A DNA stretch of 64,000 nt from an uncultured Bacteroidales bacterium (GCA_945829225.1 CALZTY010000006.1:1-64000); one strand, 5' to 3'; positions 18,544-27,871 are shown, numbered from the stretch's first letter. Translations and numbers: made by a program. Notes: generated by a model not told the origin, from the letters alone.

Positions 18544-19560
18544 ATGAACTACACACGCAAAATAATAGTCACCGGAGGCGCCGGATTTATCGGCTCCAAC
18601 CTGGTGGTGCATCTGGTCAACAAATATCCCGACTACCTCATCGTCAACGTCGACGCCCTCACCTATGCCGGCAATCTCGACAATGTCGCCGAGGTGTCCG
18701 AGGCGCCCAACTACCGCTTTGAGCACGCCGACATCACCGATGCCGCCGCCATCGAGGGTATCTTCGAGCGCTACGACATCGACGGGGTATTCCACCTCGC
18801 CGCCGAGAGCCACGTCGACCGCTCCATCGCCGACCCGCTGGTCTTTGCACGCACCAATGTGATGGGCACCCTCACCCTGCTCGAGGCGGCACGCCGGCAG
18901 TGGTCGCGCACCGGATACGAGGGCAAGCGCTTCCACCACATCTCCACCGACGAGGTCTATGGTGCCCTCGCCGCCGAGGGCGACGACATGTTCAGCGAGA
19001 CGACCCCCTACAATCCCCACAGCCCCTACTCGGCATCCAAGGCATCAAGCGACCACTTTGTCCGCGCTTACCACGACACCTACCACCTACCCACCGTAGT
19101 CACCAACTGCTCAAACAATTACGGTCCCAAGCAATATCCCGAGAAACTCATTCCTCTGTTTATCAAGAACATAGTCGAGGGCAAGCCTCTGCCGGTCTAC
19201 GGCAAGGGCATCAACGTGCGCGACTGGCTCTATGTGGGCGACCACGTCGAGGCGCTCGACCTCATCTTCCACCGCGCCGCCGACGGCTCCACCTACAACA
19301 TCGGCGGCTGCAACCAGTGGCGCAATATCGACCTTGTAGAGCGGCTCATCGCCATCACCGACCGCCTGCTGGGACGCCCCGATGGGGCAAGCCGCTCGCT
19401 CATCACCTATGTGCAGGACCGCGCCGGACACGACCTGCGCTATGCCATCGACCCCACACATCTGCGCGACGACCTCGGCTGGAAGCCCCGCTACACCTTT
19501 GACAGCGGATTGGAAGCCACCGTCGCTTGGTATCTCAACAATATTTTCACGACGCGATGA
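18544..19560 (+). CDS. rfbB: dTDP-glucose 4,6-dehydratase
   Basis: Short-chain dehydrogenase-type enzyme converting dTDP-glucose to dTDP-4-keto-6-deoxyglucose. The 338-aa protein has the NAD fold VTGGAGFIGSNL (about 8-19), the catalytic STDEVYG with NPHSPYSASKASSDHFVRAY (YxxxK), and NCSNNYGPKQYPEKLIPL. ATG 18544 is chosen; an upstream in-frame ATG lies inside rfbC. The stop overlaps the next start by 4 bp (ATGA). Confidence 0.96.
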   Translation: MNYTRKIIVTGGAGFIGSNLVVHLVNKYPDYLIVNVDALTYAGNLDNVAEVSEAPNYRFEHADITDAAAIEGIFERYDIDGVFHLAAESHVDRSIADPLVFARTNVMGTLTLLEAARRQWSRTGYEGKRFHHISTDEVYGALAAEGDDMFSETTPYNPHSPYSASKASSDHFVRAYHDTYHLPTVVTNCSNNYGPKQYPEKLIPLFIKNIVEGKPLPVYGKGINVRDWLYVGDHVEALDLIFHRAADGSTYNIGGCNQWRNIDLVERLIAITDRLLGRPDGASRSLITYVQDRAGHDLRYAIDPTHLRDDLGWKPRYTFDSGLEATVAWYLNNIFTTR

Positions 19561-20279
19561 CCTCTGCATTTATCCTCACCGCCGACACCTGGACCGCCGG
19601 GTTGGAGCCCGCCCTGCGCGTGATGCAGCCGGGGCACAACTCGGTAATGCTGCTGATTGTGGCGCTGATGATAATGCTCATGACCTTCAATTTCAAACAC
19701 TTGCGTCGCCTCACCAATACCTACGTCGAGGAACTGACCAAGCAACGACACGGGCGCGAAAACGTCTTTGACGAGCATCCCGCCGGCGATATGCGCATCC
19801 TCATCATGCTCATCATCCAGGCGGTCATCTGCGGCGGCATATTACTGTCGGCAGCAGCCGCCTCGGTAGGGCACGGCAACGCGGCACTCCTCACCGGGCG
19901 CTGCTTGTGGCTGTGTACGCTCATCGCCGCCACTTATTTTGTCACCATTTTCATCGCCCAGCATCTCGTGGGCTACGCCTTTGCCGACGAGCAAGGTCAC
20001 CGCGACTGGATACGCTCGTTCAATGCCTCGATGGCACTCACCGGCGAGATTATTGTCCTGCCGGCTATCCTCGCCATCTTCTACCCCAACGCCGCCCCGG
20101 CGCTCGTCGTTGTGGCATTTTTGGCGTTTATTTTGGTCCGTTTGGCGCTAATTATTAAGGGTTTTAGAATTTTTTACACCGATTATACCTCTTTAGTCTA
20201 TTTTATTTTGTACCTTTGCACCCTTGAAATTATTCCGTTAATTTTTGTTTATAAATTCTCCGCGGAAACTATCGCTTAA
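19557..20279 (+). CDS. DUF4271 multi-pass membrane protein
   Basis: A 240-aa integral membrane protein with about six to seven helices, matching DUF4271, a Bacteroidota family of unknown function. Recognisable parts are the N-terminal VMQPGHNSVMLLIV, the helix with LVGYAFADE in the middle, and the C-terminal FRIFYTDYTSLVYFILYLC, which is the best conserved segment. Start 19557 gives a 4-bp overlap with rfbB. In Bacteroidales the family usually sits directly before hemD, as here. Confidence 0.88.
   Translation: MTSAFILTADTWTAGLEPALRVMQPGHNSVMLLIVALMIMLMTFNFKHLRRLTNTYVEELTKQRHGRENVFDEHPAGDMRILIMLIIQAVICGGILLSAAAASVGHGNAALLTGRCLWLCTLIAATYFVTIFIAQHLVGYAFADEQGHRDWIRSFNASMALTGEIIVLPAILAIFYPNAAPALVVVAFLAFILVRLALIIKGFRIFYTDYTSLVYFILYLCTLEIIPLIFVYKFSAETIA
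20211..20218 (+). promoter_or_regulatory. Internal -7 element upstream of hemD
   Basis: TACCTTTG lies inside the DUF4271 gene, about 100 bp before the hemD start, in a locally AT-rich stretch. It could give hemD-rnpA-yidD their own promoter. Confidence 0.5.
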
Positions 20280-20310
20280 CTATCCCCTGCGGAGCCTAAA
20301 AAAGCAAGAA

Positions 20311-21063
20311 GTGAGAGTACAAAAAATCTTAGTATCGCAACCACGCCCGACATCCGAGAAGTCACCATACTTTGATTTGGAACAAAAACACGGTGTCGAA
20401 ATCGTCTTCCGCCCATTCATTAAGGTGGAAGCAATGACTCCGCGCGAATTTCGCGCACAGAAAGTCGCTATTCCCGAGCACACAGCAATTATCTTTACCG
20501 CCAAAACCGCTATTGACCACTTCTTTAAACTCTGCGAGACAATGCGCATCACCATGCCCGACGACCAGAAGTACTTCTGCACCTCGGAGAGCATTGCCAA
20601 TTACTTGCAGAAATATATCGTATACCGCAAGCGCAAGGTTTTCTTCTCCAAGACCGGCAAGTTTGTTGACCTTATCCCACAGATAGTCAAGCACAAGACC
20701 GAGAAATATTTCCTCGCTGTGAGCGATGTCAATACCGGAGCCGAAGCCGAATTGCTCGACAAGAGCAAAATCAACTACGACCGCGCCGCCGTATATCGCA
20801 CCGTCAGCAACGACTTCACCCCCGACGAGCCTTTTGACTACCAGATGCTGGTATTCTTCAGCCCCCAGGGCATCGAGTCGCTGGTCAAGAACTTCCCCAA
20901 CTACCAACAGGGCGACACCGCCATCGCCACCTTCGGCGCTGCAACCGCTGCAGCGGCTCGCGATGCCGGCTTACGCATCGATATCGAGGCTCCAAGCCCC
21001 GCCGCCCCGTCCATGCCCGCCGCTATCGACAACTTCCTCAAGTCGCTCAACCCGCCGGCTTGA
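20311..21063 (+). CDS. hemD: Uroporphyrinogen-III synthase
   Basis: HemD-type enzyme that closes hydroxymethylbilane to uroporphyrinogen III. It is the divergent Bacteroidota form, 250 aa from GTG 20311: KILVSQPRPTSEKSPYFD, FRPFIKVEAMTPREFRAQ, IIFTAKTAIDHFFK, YFCTSESIANYLQKYIVYRK and LVFFSPQGIESLVKNF. GTG 20311 is preferred because homologues begin a few residues before KILVSQP; ATG 20245 in the same frame would overlap DUF4271 by 35 bp and is the alternative. rnpA follows 18 bp downstream. Confidence 0.88.
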   Translation: MRVQKILVSQPRPTSEKSPYFDLEQKHGVEIVFRPFIKVEAMTPREFRAQKVAIPEHTAIIFTAKTAIDHFFKLCETMRITMPDDQKYFCTSESIANYLQKYIVYRKRKVFFSKTGKFVDLIPQIVKHKTEKYFLAVSDVNTGAEAELLDKSKINYDRAAVYRTVSNDFTPDEPFDYQMLVFFSPQGIESLVKNFPNYQQGDTAIATFGAATAAAARDAGLRIDIEAPSPAAPSMPAAIDNFLKSLNPPA

Positions 21064-21081
21064 TGTAAATCCCCTCGGGCG

Positions 21082-21498
21082 GTGAAAGGTCTGCGCCTAT
21101 ACAAGAAGGAAAAACTCTGCTCCACAACCGCGATTGAGACCCTATTTCGTCGTGGCTCAGGCACTTCTGCAGCCCTGGCGTGGCCTCTGCGCGCCGTGTG
21201 GCGCCACAACCCCCGCCGACACAGCGACGCGCCTGTCGCCTTCCTCATCAGCGTACCCAAGAAGCGTCTGCGACATGCCGTCGACCGCGTCGCCATGCGC
21301 CGCCGCATCCGCGAGGCTTATCGTCTCGCTCGCCTCGAGCACCCCATGCCCGAGGGTGCACGGCTCGATGTCGCTTTTATATATGTAGCCGACAAATTGG
21401 TTGATTATCAATCTGTTGCAACTGCTATGTCTCGCCTGCTCGACCGCCTTGCCGACACCCCAATTCCAGCCGCCGATGAACCCGCTCAAGATGCTTGA
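21082..21498 (+). CDS. rnpA: Ribonuclease P protein component
   Basis: Protein subunit of RNase P, which with its RNA trims the 5' leaders of tRNA precursors. The 138-aa protein starts at a GTG and shows [20 protein letters not shown] and the basic RNR-like motif [17 protein letters not shown], in which the usual KRNxxKR is present in modified form. The C-terminal [23 protein letters not shown] is typical of Bacteroidota RnpA. It overlaps yidD by 23 bp, the common rnpA-yidD order. Confidence 0.92.
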   Translation: MKGLRLYKKEKLCSTTAIETLFRRGSGTSAALAWPLRAVWRHNPRRHSDAPVAFLISVPKKRLRHAVDRVAMRRRIREAYRLARLEHPMPEGARLDVAFIYVADKLVDYQSVATAMSRLLDRLADTPIPAADEPAQDA

Positions 21499-21715
21499 CC
21501 GCGCCCTCTCGGCTGTGTTGCAGTTGCCCGTAATCTTCTATCGCCGCTGCATCTCGCCCATGCTACCCCCGGCGTGCCGCTTCACGCCCACCTGCAGCGA
21601 GTATGCCCTCGAGGCATTGCGCAAGCACGGCGCTATCAAGGGTACATGGCTCGCTATCAAGCGCATTTGTCGCTGTCATCCCTGGGGCGGCAGCGGATAC
21701 GACCCCGTGCCATGA
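21476..21715 (+). CDS. yidD: Membrane insertion efficiency factor YidD
   Basis: A 79-aa protein that by family knowledge assists YidC-dependent membrane protein insertion. It shows [32 protein letters not shown] with the conserved Cys residues, then [15 protein letters not shown] at the end. ATG 21476 is chosen; the longer frame runs back into rnpA. The stop overlaps the tatD-like start by 4 bp (ATGA). Confidence 0.95.
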   Translation: MNPLKMLDRALSAVLQLPVIFYRRCISPMLPPACRFTPTCSEYALEALRKHGAIKGTWLAIKRICRCHPWGGSGYDPVP

Positions 21716-22257
21716 CTCGACCCCTCGACGCCTATGCCGATATCCACACCCACCGCCTCGACCTCGCCTGTCGCGGCGATGTCGTCGTGTCGATAGCGCC
21801 CGACACGCCGATGCTCGCCGGTGGCACCTACAGCGTGGGTATTCACCCCTGGGATACCGATAAGCCCGTCACTCTCACCACTTTGCGCCGACTCGTCGCT
21901 GCCGCCGCCGACTCGCGGGTTGTCGCCATCGGCGAGTGTGGCTTCGACCGCCTGCGCGGCGCCGACATGGAGCGCCAGGTGGCTGTATTCGACTTCCAGG
22001 CTCGCCTCGCCGCTCGCCACGGGCTGCCACTCATCATCCACTGCGTCAAGGCTTACGACGTCCTCGCCGCCGCGGTGCGCCGCCATCGCCCCACTGCGGG
22101 CATGTGGATTGTCCACGGCTTCCGCGGCAAGCCCGCCCTCGCCCGGCAACTCATCGACTTGGGGCTATCCCTGTCTCTCGGCAGCCGTTTCAACCCCGAA
22201 GTGCTCGCCGTGATACCGCCCGAACGCCTGTATCGCGAGTCTGATGCACTTAATTAG
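21712..22257 (+). CDS. TatD-like metal-dependent hydrolase, C-terminally short
   Basis: A 181-aa TatD-family protein, whose members are metal-dependent nucleases with a TIM-barrel fold. Metal-ligand motifs are present: ADIHTHR (His-x-His), [18 protein letters not shown] (Glu), [11 protein letters not shown] (His) and WIVHGFRG (His). It ends at [11 protein letters not shown], exactly where family members carry the ETD motif and then continue for roughly 35-60 residues. The last barrel helix is therefore missing. It may be a minimal version or a truncated gene. It is the last gene of the rfbA operon. Confidence 0.8.
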   Translation: MTRPLDAYADIHTHRLDLACRGDVVVSIAPDTPMLAGGTYSVGIHPWDTDKPVTLTTLRRLVAAAADSRVVAIGECGFDRLRGADMERQVAVFDFQARLAARHGLPLIIHCVKAYDVLAAAVRRHRPTAGMWIVHGFRGKPALARQLIDLGLSLSLGSRFNPEVLAVIPPERLYRESDALN

Positions 22258-22290
22258 TGTTAAATGGTCGCTCGTCTCACCCCTTTTTTG

Positions 22291-22298
22291 TACCTTTG
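22291..22298 (+). promoter_or_regulatory. -7 element of the DUF2723 operon
   Basis: TACCTTTG preceded by a T-rich tract, 27 bp before the ATG at 22326. Confidence 0.6.
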
Positions 22299-22325
22299 TC
22301 CTCTGATTTTCACCTCATCGACAGT

Positions 22326-25300
22326 ATGAAGAGATACAACCTGTATAATAATGTCCTCGGCTGGCTCTGCTTTGTCATCGCCGCCGTCACCTATCTGCTC
22401 ACTATCGAGCCTACCGCAAGTTTCTGGGACTGCCCGGAATTCATCTCCCAAGGAGCCAAATTGGAAGTCGGTCACCCGCCGGGCAACCCTATCTTCATGC
22501 TCGCCGCCCGCTTCTTTGTCACCCTATTCGGCTGTAGCATTACCGGTGCCGCCGTGGCGGTCAACTGTATGTCGGCACTGCTCAGCGCCGCCACTATCTT
22601 GTTGCTGTTCTGGACGATAACCCACTTGGTGCGCCGCATGGTGGTGCCCGACGATGCCACCGACGTATCCCTGTGGCAGATGGTTGTCATTTTTGCCGGC
22701 GGCATCTGCGGCGCCCTCGCCTACACATGGAGCGACACTTTCTGGTTCTCTGCCGTCGAGGGAGAGGTTTATGCCTTCTCCTCGTTCTGCACCGCCCTGG
22801 TCGTCTGGCTCATCTTCAAGTGGGAAAACCGCGCCGACCAGCCTCATAGCGACCGATATCTCATCCTCATCGCTTATATCATCGGCGTGTCTATCGCCGT
22901 CCACCTCCTCAACTTGCTGTGTATCCCGGCAATCGTCCTCGTATTCTACTATCGCAAGTTCAAGAATGTCAACGCCAAGGGCTCGCTCATCGCCTTGGGC
23001 GTGTCGTTTGTCATCGTAGCGCTCATCCTCTTCGGGCTCGTCCCCGGCTTCGTCAAGGTCGCTCAGTGGTTTGAACTCCTCTTTGTCAACGGCTTGGGCT
23101 TCGGCTACAATATGGGTGTGCTCTTCTACACCATACTCCTCGTTGCCGTATTCATCTGGACTATCCGCAGCCTCTATGTGCAGCGCTCGCCCGGCGCAAT
23201 CAAGACGGGTGTATTCCTTAGTGTGGTCCTCTCGGGCATGCCCTTCATCGGCTCCACATGGCTCACGCTCATCCTCGTTGCCGCCCTCGCCATTTACCTC
23301 TTCGGCTTCTGCAATCAGATACCGGTGCGCATCTTCAACGTTGCCATCCTCAGCATTTTCCTCATCTTTGTCGGCTACTCGTCATATGCGTTGCTGCTCA
23401 TTCGCTCGCACGCCAATACCCCGATGAACCAGAATGCCCCCGACAACGTCTTCGCACTGAGTTCTTACCTCAACCGCGAGCAATATGGCGAGACTCCCCT
23501 GTTCTACGGCGCCGTCTTTGCCGAGAAATTAGTTACTCAAAATGTCGGCACTGAGGATCAGCCCTATTATGTGGCTCTCGTTGACGAAAACGGACGTCCC
23601 TCAACTCAAATCATCGACGGCGTGCTCCGCGACGACGAGGGTAACCCCTATTCCGACCCCAAGATGTCCTACCGCAAGGTGGTCAAGGTCAATCCCAACC
23701 AGCCCGACGAGTATGTCGAGACCATGACAAGCCCCGGATACTCTGATATTCCCGATCTCAAGATGTTCCTCCCGCGCATCTACAGCAACAACGATGCCCA
23801 TGTGCGCGGCTACAAGGGCTGGTCGCAATATACTATTAATGACTTTGCCCGTATACCCACCGAGGTGCGCGACCGCTGGGCGGCTCAAGGTTATGCTCCG
23901 CTCAACGAACTCTCGACATACCTCATCGACCGCACCAAGATTGCCACTCACATCGCCCCCAACGGCACTCCATATGCCTATGACTATGTGTGGGAACCCG
24001 GCTTCGCCGACAATATCCGCTACTTCTTCAACTACCAGTTCAACCACATGTACTGGCGATACTTCATGTGGAACTTTGCCGGACGCCAGAATGACCTCCA
24101 AGGCAATGGCGAGCCCCATCTGGGCAACTGGATTTCGGGCATCCCGTTCATTGACAATATGCGTCTGGGCGACCAATCACTCCTCCCCGACGAGTATGGC
24201 AAGGGCAACAAGGGTCACAACGTATTCTTCATGCTTCCCCTGTTGCTGGGCATCGCCGGTCTCCTGTGGCAGGCATTCTTCGTCAAGAAGGACGCGCCCG
24301 GACGCGGCATCGAGCAATTCTGGGTGGTATGCTTCTTCTTCCTGATGACCGGCATCGCCATCGTCCTTTACCTCAACCAGACCCCGGGGCAGCCTCGTGA
24401 GCGCGACTATGCCTTCGCCGGCTCGTTCTATGCCTTCGCCATCTGGATTGGCATGGGCATCCCCGCTATCGCCGTCTCCCTGCGCAAGTGGCTCGGCGAC
24501 AAGGCTACCGCCGCCATCGCCGCCGTCGTCGCCCTCGCAATCCCCTTGCAGATGGTGTCGCAGACTTGGGACGACCACGACCGCTCGGGTCGTTACACTG
24601 CCCGCGACTTCGGCATGAATTACCTCTCGTCTGTCGCCCCCAACGGCATCATATTCTGCAACGGCGACAACGACACCTTCCCCCTGTGGTATGCCCAGGA
24701 GGTCGAGGGCTACCGCACTGACATCCGTGTGGTCAACCTCTCCTACCTCACCACCGACTGGTATGCCAACCAGCAACGCATCCCCTCATACGACGGTGCG
24801 GCTATACCCATGTATGCCACCCCTGCCGACTATGCCGGCGACCGACTCGCTTACTCCTTTGTATACCCCATCTCCGACAGCGTCTTCTCGGCTCGCGATG
24901 CGCTCGCCGACCTTTACTCCACTCCCTCCGACCCGCAACTCGGCGGGCAGGCGATCCTCCTCAAGACCAAGATTGCCATGCCGGTTGACTCAGTCGCCGC
25001 CCTCGCCGCCTTCGGCTGCGATACCACTCGCGTTGCCGACCGCCGCTACATGATTCCCACTGTCGGTCCTATCATGACCGATGTCGGCGACTATGCCTCA
25101 CGATACAACACTCGCGGCATCAACCTCGGCAATGTACTCGCCCTCGACTTCATCGCCAACTCTGCCGACGGCAACTTCGCACGTCCGGTCTACTTCGCCT
25201 CCACCGTGCCCAACCGCTACTATATGAATCTCGACTCATATATGTACTCCACCGGTATGGCTTCGGTGGTCACCCCGTTCTACGATGCCGAGGTATCGCC

Positions 25301-26129
25301 GCTACTCGATACCGCATATGCCAACATCGTCGAGCGCTTCCGCTGGGGCGGACTCGACTGCGAGCACCCCGAGGACTTGTACCTCGACGAGACGGTCCGC
25401 CGCATGGTATCCTCCACTCGCTCGGCGATCTACTCCATCGCTCGCGAATTGGCTAACTCGGGCGACCTCCCCGCCTCACAACAGGCTATTCAGCACGCCC
25501 TCGCCAATGGCTATGAAGTGCCCGCCAACCGCTACGATATGGCGCGCAACCTCCTCAATCTTATGCTCGCCAAGTTGCCCGCTAACGCCGCTCCTCTCGA
25601 CGGTCAGTTGCTCATCTACACCGCCGAGACTTTCTACGACCTCTATGTCGCCACCGGCAAGCAAGCCGACCTCGACACCGCTCGCTCCCTCGCCGAGTCG
25701 GGCATCATCCGCTTCGCTCAGTTCACCGCCTATGCCGCCAAACTCCCGGCTACTCAACGCACCTACATCGGCTACGATATCGACTACTGCGAGTTCCTCG
25801 CCGAGACTATCGGCATCCTCAACCGCATCGATATACTCAATGCGCTGAGCAAGGACCCCGCCCAAGCCGAGTTCCTCGCCTCTTGGGCTCCGCGTGACTC
25901 CTACGACCTGCACCCCTCGGTATCGGTGATGTTATATGTCGATGGCACGGGTGCCGACACCCTCAACGAGTGGCTGCCAAAGATGTCGGGCACAAATGCC
26001 CGCCTGGTGCAAAGCGCCCTCTACACCCTCGATGCCGCATCTCGTGCCGGCTTCGACGTCCTCAAGCGCACCAACGATATCTGCACCCAATACGGCATCG
26101 ACCGCGCAACCTGGCAATATCTCCTCTAA
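22326..26129 (+). CDS. DUF2723 family protein, O-mannosyltransferase-like
   Basis: A very large membrane protein (1267 aa) of the DUF2723/PMT-like family. About 12 hydrophobic segments fill residues 10-390 and 640-760. The N-terminal YLLTIEPTASFWDCPEFI and KLEVGHPPGNPIFML carry the conserved Asp/Glu of the GT-C active site, and QTPGQPRERDYAFAGSFYAF marks the second conserved block. The soluble C-terminal half holds CNGDNDTFPLWYAQEVEG and repeat-like helices. By family knowledge it is likely to take part in protein O-glycosylation in the periplasm. ATG 22326 is chosen from the promoter at 22291. A deacetylase gene follows 3 bp downstream. Confidence 0.9.
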   Translation: MKRYNLYNNVLGWLCFVIAAVTYLLTIEPTASFWDCPEFISQGAKLEVGHPPGNPIFMLAARFFVTLFGCSITGAAVAVNCMSALLSAATILLLFWTITHLVRRMVVPDDATDVSLWQMVVIFAGGICGALAYTWSDTFWFSAVEGEVYAFSSFCTALVVWLIFKWENRADQPHSDRYLILIAYIIGVSIAVHLLNLLCIPAIVLVFYYRKFKNVNAKGSLIALGVSFVIVALILFGLVPGFVKVAQWFELLFVNGLGFGYNMGVLFYTILLVAVFIWTIRSLYVQRSPGAIKTGVFLSVVLSGMPFIGSTWLTLILVAALAIYLFGFCNQIPVRIFNVAILSIFLIFVGYSSYALLLIRSHANTPMNQNAPDNVFALSSYLNREQYGETPLFYGAVFAEKLVTQNVGTEDQPYYVALVDENGRPSTQIIDGVLRDDEGNPYSDPKMSYRKVVKVNPNQPDEYVETMTSPGYSDIPDLKMFLPRIYSNNDAHVRGYKGWSQYTINDFARIPTEVRDRWAAQGYAPLNELSTYLIDRTKIATHIAPNGTPYAYDYVWEPGFADNIRYFFNYQFNHMYWRYFMWNFAGRQNDLQGNGEPHLGNWISGIPFIDNMRLGDQSLLPDEYGKGNKGHNVFFMLPLLLGIAGLLWQAFFVKKDAPGRGIEQFWVVCFFFLMTGIAIVLYLNQTPGQPRERDYAFAGSFYAFAIWIGMGIPAIAVSLRKWLGDKATAAIAAVVALAIPLQMVSQTWDDHDRSGRYTARDFGMNYLSSVAPNGIIFCNGDNDTFPLWYAQEVEGYRTDIRVVNLSYLTTDWYANQQRIPSYDGAAIPMYATPADYAGDRLAYSFVYPISDSVFSARDALADLYSTPSDPQLGGQAILLKTKIAMPVDSVAALAAFGCDTTRVADRRYMIPTVGPIMTDVGDYASRYNTRGINLGNVLALDFIANSADGNFARPVYFASTVPNRYYMNLDSYMYSTGMASVVTPFYDAEVSPLLDTAYANIVERFRWGGLDCEHPEDLYLDETVRRMVSSTRSAIYSIARELANSGDLPASQQAIQHALANGYEVPANRYDMARNLLNLMLAKLPANAAPLDGQLLIYTAETFYDLYVATGKQADLDTARSLAESGIIRFAQFTAYAAKLPATQRTYIGYDIDYCEFLAETIGILNRIDILNALSKDPAQAEFLASWAPRDSYDLHPSVSVMLYVDGTGADTLNEWLPKMSGTNARLVQSALYTLDAASRAGFDVLKRTNDICTQYGIDRATWQYLL

Positions 26130-26132
26130 GCC

Positions 26133-26753
26133 ATGCTCATCGAACGTCCGCCTCTGTTCTACCGACTCCTCTTCCCCGAGGCTATTTGGCGCTTGAAGCG
26201 CCGACACAGGCGTGTCGTCTACCTCACCTTCGATGACGGTCCCATCCCCGAGCAGACTCCCTGGGTACTCGACATTCTCGACCGCTACGGCATCAAGGCT
26301 ACATTCTTCCTCGTCGGCGACAACGTCGCTCGTCACCCCGAGTTGCTCGACGAGATACGCCGCCGCGGGCACTCCTACGGCAACCACACCATGCACCACC
26401 TCCAGGGCATGAAGACCACCTCGCGCCGTTATCTCCGCGACATAACCGAGGCTGACAATCTCATCGACTCCATCCTCTTCCGACCGCCTCACGGCATCAT
26501 GCGATGGAAGCAAGCGCGTATCATCAAGACTCACTATAATATAATAATGTATGACTTGGTGACCCGCGACTACTCGCGCAAACTCACACCCGAGCGTGTC
26601 CTCGACAACGTCAAGCGATGGGCACGCAACGGCTCCATCATCGTCTTCCACGACTCCCTCAAGGCTGCCCCCAACATGCGCGTCGCCCTGCCCGCCGCCA
26701 TCGAGTGGCTCCTCTCTCAAGGCTATGAGTTCGAGCCTATCCCTATGTCCTGA
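26133..26753 (+). CDS. Polysaccharide deacetylase (NodB homology domain)
   Basis: A 206-aa carbohydrate esterase 4-type deacetylase. The catalytic motif 1 is YLTFDDGPIPEQT (Asp34, Asp35) and motif 2 is GNHTMHH with metal-binding His85 and His89. RPPHG forms motif 3 and IIVFHDS motif 5. No signal peptide is visible; the N-terminal LFYRLLFPEAIWRLK could be a membrane-associated helix. Such enzymes usually remove N-acetyl groups from peptidoglycan or surface polysaccharides. It overlaps queG by 29 bp. Confidence 0.92.
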   Translation: MLIERPPLFYRLLFPEAIWRLKRRHRRVVYLTFDDGPIPEQTPWVLDILDRYGIKATFFLVGDNVARHPELLDEIRRRGHSYGNHTMHHLQGMKTTSRRYLRDITEADNLIDSILFRPPHGIMRWKQARIIKTHYNIIMYDLVTRDYSRKLTPERVLDNVKRWARNGSIIVFHDSLKAAPNMRVALPAAIEWLLSQGYEFEPIPMS

Positions 26754-27633
26754 CGGCGACATCCGCCGCCGATGCCTTGCCGCCGGTGCCTGCGCCGTGG
26801 GCTTCGCTCGTGCCGAGGCTGTCAATGCCGCTACAGCCGACTACTTCCGTCGCTGGCTCGCTCGCGGTTGCCATGCCTCACTGGGGTATATGGAGCGGTA
26901 CGTCGACCTGCGGCTCGACCCGCGGCTCCTCCTCCCCGGCGCCACCACGGTCATCTCCCTCGCATTCCCCTATCGACCTGCCGGCGGCTACCACCACCCC
27001 CTCATCGCCGACTATGCCCTCGGCAACGACTATCACATCGTCATCAAGAACCGCCTGCGCGACCTCTGCAACCACCTCCTCGCCGACTATGGCGCTCTCA
27101 GCCGCATATGCGTCGACTCTGCGCCCGTCCTCGAGCGCTACTGGGCGGTCCGCGCCGGCATCGGCTTCATAGGCTCCAATCGCCAACTCATCGTCCCCGG
27201 CATCGGCTCGGGGGTGTTCCTCGCCGAGGTCATCACCACCCTCCCCTTGCACCCCGACCTGCCCTGCACCCTGTCGTGCGGCGACTGCCGGCGCTGCTTC
27301 GACGCCTGCCCGGGCAAGGCTCTCTCGCCCGATGGCTTGGATGCCCGCCGGTGCCGCTCCTACCTCTCCATCGAGGCACCCGAGGCTGTCGCCACGCCCA
27401 TGCCTGCCGGAGCGCAAATCGTCGGCTGCGACATCTGCGCCCGCGTGTGCCCACACAACCGCCACGAGCCCCCCGAGCCCCTGTGCGACTTTGCTCCCGA
27501 CCCTCGGCTCCTGACCCTCGACCGGCAAGCGCTCGCCTCAATATCCTCCGGCGACTACCGCCGCCTCTTCGCCCACAGCCCCCTCCGCCGCATCCCCCCG
27601 CGCCGCCTCCGCCTCCTCTCCCACACACATTAA
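26725..27633 (+). CDS. queG: Epoxyqueuosine reductase
   Basis: QueG carries out the last step of queuosine synthesis in tRNA, using cobalamin and two [4Fe-4S] clusters. Family motifs are ARGCHASLGYME near the N-terminus, the catalytic Asp in CVDSAPVLERYWAVRAGIGF, and the ferredoxin-type CGDCRRCFDACPGKAL and CDICARVCPHN. From ATG 26725 it has 302 aa, within the usual range. The start is uncertain: it lies inside the deacetylase gene (29-bp overlap), and the frame is open further upstream. The Pro/Arg-rich C-terminus is unremarkable. Confidence 0.92.
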   Translation: MSSSLSLCPDGDIRRRCLAAGACAVGFARAEAVNAATADYFRRWLARGCHASLGYMERYVDLRLDPRLLLPGATTVISLAFPYRPAGGYHHPLIADYALGNDYHIVIKNRLRDLCNHLLADYGALSRICVDSAPVLERYWAVRAGIGFIGSNRQLIVPGIGSGVFLAEVITTLPLHPDLPCTLSCGDCRRCFDACPGKALSPDGLDARRCRSYLSIEAPEAVATPMPAGAQIVGCDICARVCPHNRHEPPEPLCDFAPDPRLLTLDRQALASISSGDYRRLFAHSPLRRIPPRRLRLLSHTH

Positions 27634-27678
27634 CAAAGTTTAACCACAAAATACTTGACAAATGATAAAAATTATGCG

Positions 27679-27686
27679 TAACTTTG
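27679..27686 (+). promoter_or_regulatory. -7 element of a candidate small RNA
   Basis: TAACTTTG, with a TTGAC-like -33 sequence about 20 bp upstream (27654-27659). It is followed within 100 nt by an intrinsic terminator and by no open reading frame. Confidence 0.55.
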
Positions 27687-27692
27687 CATCGC

Positions 27693-27779
27693 AAAAGATA
27701 CAGAAAGCATTAGGAAAACCCCAATTAAAGTTAAGGAAATCCCGGAAGTGTCCCATTGTGAAATGCGGCACTTTTTTTA
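27693..27779 (+). ncRNA. Candidate small RNA of about 88 nt
   Basis: A clear -7 element (27679-27686), a non-coding stretch and a terminator (27746-27779) make a complete short transcription unit between queG and the GT2 gene. The downstream gene has its own promoter at 27872-27879, so this is not simply its leader. I do not recognise an RNA family and saw no long stem apart from the terminator. The alternative is an attenuated leader of the following gene. Confidence 0.45.
27746..27779 (+). terminator. Intrinsic terminator of the candidate small RNA
   Basis: Stem made of AAGTG with CACTT and an inner CATT with AATG, closed by a GTGA loop, and followed by seven T residues. Confidence 0.7.
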
Positions 27780-27783
27780 TATC

Positions 27784-27830
27784 CCCACCTAAACAATAAA
27801 CTCTAAACTCTAAACCCTAACCCACTTCAA
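27784..27830. repeat. AAACTCTAAACCCTAA low-complexity spacer
   Basis: Words of the type AAACTCTAAAC and AAACCCTAACCC follow directly after the terminator. The same kind of sequence occurs at 12674-12790 and 53283-53340. Confidence 0.6.
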
Positions 27831-27871
27831 CCTTTTTAGTTAAAATCTTCGCTTTTTACAGACTTTTTGCT

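Noticed and set aside
27784-27830. Telomere-like AAACCCTAA repeats
   Set aside because: The units are degenerate, few and internal to a bacterial chromosome; similar words at other spacers fit simple low-complexity sequence.
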